7,408 nt of DNA. It comes from Solirubrobacterales bacterium (GTDB taxonomy: Bacteria > Actinomycetota > Thermoleophilia > Solirubrobacterales > Solirubrobacteraceae). Under the pieces are notes generated by a model that searched no databases, had not been told where the DNA came from, and worked only from the letters and a program-made list of their open reading frames with translations. Positions 4,576-7,408 of this stretch are shown piece by piece; position 1 is the first letter of the stretch; every line of letters starts with the position of its first letter. The position numbers were made by a program, and so were the translations under genes. The DNA lies in NCBI GenBank assembly GCA_025964065.1, contig JAOPZO010000380.1, forward strand, positions 1 through 7,408, read 5' to 3'.

Positions 4576-6051
4576 ATGACGTCGTCAACCACCGTCCCGC
4601 CCCCGTCCGACCGCAGCCGCTGGCTCGCCCTCTACACGCTGTGCGCCGGCGTGCTGATGATCGTGCTCGACGGCACCGTGGTGAACGTCGCGCTGCCGTC
4701 GATCCAGGACGACCTCGACTTCTCCTCGAGCGGCCTGGCCTGGGTCGTCAACGCGTACCTCATCGCGTTCGGCGGCTTCCTGCTGCTCTCGGGCCGCCTC
4801 GGCGACCTCATCGGCCAGCGCCGGATGTTCCTCCTCGGCATGGGCGTCTTCACCCTCGCCTCGTTGGCCTGCGCGCTCGCGCCGTCCCAGGAGGTCCTGA
4901 TCGGCGCGCGCTTCGTGCAGGGCATCGGCGGCGCGCTGAACTCCGCGGTGGTCCTCGGCATGATCGTGACGATGTTCCCCGAGCCGCGGGAGCAGGGGAA
5001 GGCGCTCGGCGTCTTCGGCTTCGTCGCCTCCGCCGGCGGCTCGATCGGCCTGCTGCTCGGCGGCGTGCTCACCGACGCGGTCTCCTGGCACTGGATCTTC
5101 CTCATCAACGTCCCGCTCGGCGTCGCCGTCGCCTACGCCGCCACGAGGCTCGTCGAGGACAAGCCCGGCATCGGGATCGACCAGGGCGCCGACCTCCCAG
5201 GCGCGGCGATGCTCACGATCGGCCTGATGGTCGGCGTCTACGCGATCCTGAAGGTCGGCGAGCCCGACGCGAGCGCGACGCTCCCGAGCCTCCTCGGCCT
5301 CGCCTCGATCGTCCTGCTGACGCTCTTCGTCGTCCGCCAGGCCCGCATCGCCCAGCCGCTCATGCCGCTCCGCCTCTTCAAGTCGCGGAACGTCTCGGGC
5401 GCGAACGTCGTGCAGTCGTTCATGGTCGCCGGCATGTTCGGGATGTTCTTCCTCGGCGCGCTCTACCTGCAGCGCGTCCTGGGCTACTCCCCGCTCGAGG
5501 TCGGCTTCGCGTTCCTGCCGTCGACCCTCGTCATGGGGCTCATGTCGCTCAAGATCTCCGGGCCGGTCGTCCTGCGCTTCGGCGGGCGCAAGGTGCTCGT
5601 GCCGGCGCTCCTGTGCATCGGCGCGGGGCTGCTGCTCTTCGCCCGCACGCCGGTCGACGGCGATTACCTCGCCGACGTGCTCGCTCCCACCGTGCTCATC
5701 GCGCTCGGCGCGGGCCTCGGCTTCCCCGCGATCATGGGGCTCGCGATGTCCGGTGCCACTCCGAGCGACTCGGGCCTCGCGTCCGGCCTCGTCAACACGA
5801 GCACGCAGGTCGGGGGCGCGATCGGCCTCGCGGTCCTCGCGACGTTCGCGGCGCAGCGCACGGAGACGCTCCGGGCGGAGGGCGAGAGCGTCGCCGCCGC
5901 GCTCAACGGCGGGTACCACCTCGCCTACCTCATCGGCGCGGGCTTCGTGGTCGTCGGCGTGCTCGTCGCGCTCTTCGTCCTCGAGCCGGCCCCGGCCCCG
6001 GCGCCCGGTGCCCACGCTGCGGAGGACCCCGCGGTCCTCGAGCCCGTGTAG
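4576..6051 (+). CDS. DHA2-family MFS drug/metabolite exporter, 491 aa
   Basis: This is a proton-coupled antiporter of the EmrB/QacA (DHA2) type, expected to span the cytoplasmic membrane 14 times. Length and hydrophobic segments from about residue 16 to 470 agree. Diagnostic motifs: LDGTVVNVALP (31-41, DHA2 motif D1), GRLGDLIGQRR (73-83, motif A), RFVQGIGGA (112-120, motif B) and GGSIGLLLGG (154-163, motif C). In motif C the usual Gly-Pro is Gly-Leu, a variant I recall from other actinobacterial members. WHWIFLINVP (171-180) is also typical. The C-terminus is a cytosolic Ala/Pro-rich tail (471-491). It starts 60 nt after the P450, so export of a P450 product is conceivable, but a stem-loop and a candidate promoter separate them. 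No adjacent TetR or MarR regulator gene is present. The substrate is unknown. Confidence 0.95.
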   Translation: MTSSTTVPPPSDRSRWLALYTLCAGVLMIVLDGTVVNVALPSIQDDLDFSSSGLAWVVNAYLIAFGGFLLLSGRLGDLIGQRRMFLLGMGVFTLASLACALAPSQEVLIGARFVQGIGGALNSAVVLGMIVTMFPEPREQGKALGVFGFVASAGGSIGLLLGGVLTDAVSWHWIFLINVPLGVAVAYAATRLVEDKPGIGIDQGADLPGAAMLTIGLMVGVYAILKVGEPDASATLPSLLGLASIVLLTLFVVRQARIAQPLMPLRLFKSRNVSGANVVQSFMVAGMFGMFFLGALYLQRVLGYSPLEVGFAFLPSTLVMGLMSLKISGPVVLRFGGRKVLVPALLCIGAGLLLFARTPVDGDYLADVLAPTVLIALGAGLGFPAIMGLAMSGATPSDSGLASGLVNTSTQVGGAIGLAVLATFAAQRTETLRAEGESVAAALNGGYHLAYLIGAGFVVVGVLVALFVLEPAPAPAPGAHAAEDPAVLEPV

Positions 6052-6061
6052 GCCGCGCGAC

Positions 6062-6086
6062 CGCCCCGGGTGTCCGCCGCGGGGCG
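6062..6086 (+). terminator. GC-rich stem-loop after the MFS gene
   Basis: CGCCCCG (6062-6068) pairs with CGGGGCG (6080-6086) around an 11-nt loop, beginning 11 nt after the stop codon. There is no T-tract. Its function as a terminator is uncertain. It abuts a second small dyad, GCCGG/CCGGC at 6086-6098, that overlaps the next gene's candidate -10. Confidence 0.3.
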
Positions 6087-6091
6087 CCGGG

Positions 6092-6097
6092 TACCGG
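6092..6097 (+). promoter_or_regulatory. Candidate -10 element of the cysteine hydrolase gene
   Basis: TACCGG lies 7 nt before the ATG at 6105 with no Shine-Dalgarno between. It is embedded in the small dyad GCCGG-GTA-CCGGC (6086-6098), which might serve as an operator. Confidence 0.3.
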
Positions 6098-6104
6098 CTG
6101 CGAC

Positions 6105-6665
6105 ATGGCGGAGAAGCTGGCGCTGATCGTCGTCGACGTCCTCTCGGACTACGACCACCCGGATGCGGAGAAGCTCGTGGAGAGCGTCGAGGAGGTTCTC
6201 CCGCGGATCGTCGAGCTCGTCGACGACGCCCGCGCCCGCGACGTCCTGACGGTCTACGTCAACGACAACTTCTCGGACTGGACGCTCGACCGCGGCCGCC
6301 TGCTCGAGCGCGTGAGCGCGGGCCCGCACCGCCGGCTCGTCGAGCCGCTCGCGCCACGCGACGACGTCGCGTTCGTCCTGAAGGGCCGCCACTCGATCTT
6401 CTGGGAGACGCCGCTCGCGTTCATGCTGCGCGAGCACGGCATCGAGCGCCTCGTGCTGTGCGGCCAGGTGACGGAGCAGTGCATCCTCTACTCCGCCCTC
6501 GACGCCCACGTGCGCCAGTTCTCGGTGACGGTCGCGCAGGACGCGTGCGCCACGATCGACCCGGAGCTGGCCGAGGCGTCGCTCACGCTGATGGAGCGCA
6601 ACATGCACGCCCGGATCGTGACGGCGGCCGAGGCGCTCGAGCCCGAGGGCGCCGTCGCGAGCTGA
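6105..6665 (+). CDS. Isochorismatase-like cysteine hydrolase, 186 aa
   Basis: The length matches the single-domain isochorismatase/nicotinamidase superfamily. The proposed catalytic triad is D11 (IVVDVLSDY, 8-16), K93 (VLKGRHSIFW, 91-100) and C126 in GQVTEQCILYSALDA (120-134), which contains the conserved cis-peptide region before the nucleophile. YVNDNFSDW (51-59) replaces the metal-binding region of true nicotinamidases and is seen in other uncharacterised cysteine hydrolases. Family enzymes hydrolyse amides, carbamates or vinyl ethers in the cytosol. The usual Gln of the VDxQxDF motif is Leu13 here. Absence of the DxH metal site argues against nicotinamidase, and the lack of siderophore genes nearby argues against isochorismatase. 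The ATG at 6105 begins exactly at the family's N-terminus; the frame upstream is open only because of base composition. It lies 53 nt after the MFS gene. Confidence 0.92.
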   Translation: MAEKLALIVVDVLSDYDHPDAEKLVESVEEVLPRIVELVDDARARDVLTVYVNDNFSDWTLDRGRLLERVSAGPHRRLVEPLAPRDDVAFVLKGRHSIFWETPLAFMLREHGIERLVLCGQVTEQCILYSALDAHVRQFSVTVAQDACATIDPELAEASLTLMERNMHARIVTAAEALEPEGAVAS

Positions 6666-6671
6666 GCTCCG

Positions 6672-6689
6672 GCGCGCCGCGGGGCGCGC
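6672..6689 (+). terminator. GC-rich stem-loop after the cysteine hydrolase gene
   Basis: GCGCGCC (6672-6678) pairs with GGCGCGC (6683-6689) over a 4-nt loop, 6 nt beyond the stop codon. There is no T-tract. It is short and made only of G/C, so chance formation is possible. Confidence 0.3.
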
Positions 6690-6695
6690 GTGAGC

Positions 6696-6707
6696 GACGA
6701 TGTGCCC
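6696..6707 (+). promoter_or_regulatory. Candidate -10 element of the right-hand membrane protein gene
   Basis: GACGAT (6696-6701) followed by 6 nt reaches the ATG at 6708. Three of six bases match TATAAT. It is weak on its own and listed because of the recurring spacing. Confidence 0.22.
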
Positions 6708-7408
6708 ATGACCCGCAGGCGCCGCCTGGCGCTGACGACGCTCGCGACCGTGCTCGCGGTCCTCGGCCTCCTCGCGGGCTACGTGAAGCTCGAGCTCGCC
6801 GAGCCCGAGCCGTTCGCGGACCGCGGGGTCGCGGCGCTGCAGTCCGACGCGGTCCGGGCGGTCATCGCCGAGCAGGTCGCCGTGCAGCTCCTCGAGCGCC
6901 GCTCCCCCGACCTCATCGCCACGCGGCCGCTGGTGCTCACCGCGGTCGAGGCGGTGCTCGACACCGACAGCTTCGAGCGCGTCCTGCGCCGCGCGGCCCG
7001 CACCGCCCACGGCGTGCTCATCGGCGGCGGCAGCGACGTCACGATCGAGCTCTCCGAGCTGCGCGACGTCCTCGTCCCCGCGCTGCGGAGCGCCTCCCCC
7101 GCGCTGGCCCGGCAGGTGCCGACCGACCTGCGGACGGAGATCGCGGCGATCCGCGCCACGGACGTCGCCACCACGACGGTCAGGACCGCCCGGAGCGCGG
7201 ACATCGCCGCGCTCCCGCTGCTCCTCGCCGCGCTCGCGCTCTTCGGGCTCGTGATGCGCACCGCGCGTGACCGGCGGCAGGCGGCGGGCGCCGCCGGCAT
7301 CTCGCTGGCGGTCGGCGCCGCGGTCGGGGTCGTGCTCGTCGCGGCGCTCCGGGAGCAGGTCGTCTCCCACACGGGCCCGATCGGCGTCGTCGGCCAGGAG
7401 GACGTGCG
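6708..7408 (+). CDS. Uncharacterised membrane protein, 3' end missing
   Basis: The frame is open from the ATG at 6708 to the right edge (233 codons) with consistent G/C-ending codons. I do not recognise a named family. The N-terminus MTRRRRLALTTLATVLAVLG is a positively charged start plus a hydrophobic segment (about 7-26), acting as signal anchor or signal peptide. A roughly 140-residue loop (28-165), probably outside the membrane, is helical and includes FADRGVAALQSDAVRAVIAE and SFERVLRRAARTAHGVLIGG. Two further membrane segments follow at about 166-184 and 195-214, joined by the basic turn RTARDRRQ. Proteins with this arrangement (signal anchor, an FADRAVAAL-like opening, paired C-terminal helices) are seen as hypothetical membrane proteins in actinobacteria, as I recall. 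The hydrophobic second half fits an integral protein. It starts 42 nt after the cysteine hydrolase; a functional link is unknown. Confidence 0.8.
   Translation, partial: MTRRRRLALTTLATVLAVLGLLAGYVKLELAEPEPFADRGVAALQSDAVRAVIAEQVAVQLLERRSPDLIATRPLVLTAVEAVLDTDSFERVLRRAARTAHGVLIGGGSDVTIELSELRDVLVPALRSASPALARQVPTDLRTEIAAIRATDVATTTVRTARSADIAALPLLLAALALFGLVMRTARDRRQAAGAAGISLAVGAAVGVVLVAALREQVVSHTGPIGVVGQEDV

Noticed and set aside
4585..6015. Long minus-strand open frame opposite the MFS transporter
   Set aside because: It reads as a low-complexity Glu/Arg/Asp/Ala protein, the usual antisense image of a GC-rich membrane protein gene, with no recognisable domain. The opposite strand encodes a clear transporter.
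1134..6665. An open plus-strand frame of more than 1,800 codons
   Set aside because: Only its last part (6105-6665) is a real gene. The rest is the shadow of the GST, desaturase, P450 and MFS genes in another frame, rich in Arg, Ala, Pro and Gly, and open because stop codons are rare at this G/C content.
5925..7370. Long minus-strand open frame over the hydrolase and the last gene
   Set aside because: It is an antisense shadow with biased composition. The plus-strand frames contain recognisable catalytic motifs and membrane segments.

Overview
The window is very GC-rich, with G or C at nearly every third codon position, densely packed with genes and almost free of Shine-Dalgarno sequences. 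Codon bias, gene content (actinobacterial-type P450, membrane desaturase, DHA2 transporter) and apparently leaderless promoters suggest a high-GC actinobacterium, possibly a Thermoleophilia/Solirubrobacterales-like soil organism. That placement is inference. I see no tRNA, rRNA, CRISPR array, insertion sequence or prophage gene.

Left part (1-1263). On the minus strand, reading right to left: a remnant of an FdhF/YdeP-type molybdopterin oxidoreductase gene (about 1015-728), an unrecognised helical 152-residue protein (700-242), and the 5' end of a D-threonine aldolase/D-serine dehydratase-like PLP enzyme (233 to the left edge). The remnant keeps only the N-terminal ~61 and C-terminal ~35 residues of the family, joined in frame, and then runs without a stop into the 152-residue gene. 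A small MerR/excisionase-type helix-turn-helix protein (1072-1263) diverges from it.

Middle part (1260-4515). A glutathione S-transferase-fold protein (1985-1260) lies 21 nt behind a three-histidine-box fatty acid desaturase (3155-2007) on the minus strand. A cytochrome P450 (3277-4515) diverges from the desaturase across a 121-nt intergenic region. That region holds a perfect 13-bp palindrome just before the P450 start and a second 9-bp-arm inverted repeat built from the same GACAC/GTGTC half-site. The layout suggests a regulated lipid- or hydrophobe-oxidising locus.

Right part (4516-7408). On the plus strand follow a 14-helix DHA2-type MFS exporter (4576-6051), an isochorismatase-like cysteine hydrolase (6105-6665) and the start of an unrecognised membrane protein (6708 to the right edge). 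A GC-rich stem-loop without a T-tract follows each of the P450, exporter and hydrolase stop codons.

The most notable points are the internally deleted fdhF gene, the palindromic operator candidates at the desaturase/P450 promoter, and a -10-like hexamer 6-9 nt before eight start codons, which suggests mainly leaderless transcription. I did not find a convincing new multi-gene system. The locus looks like ordinary accessory metabolism with these local oddities.
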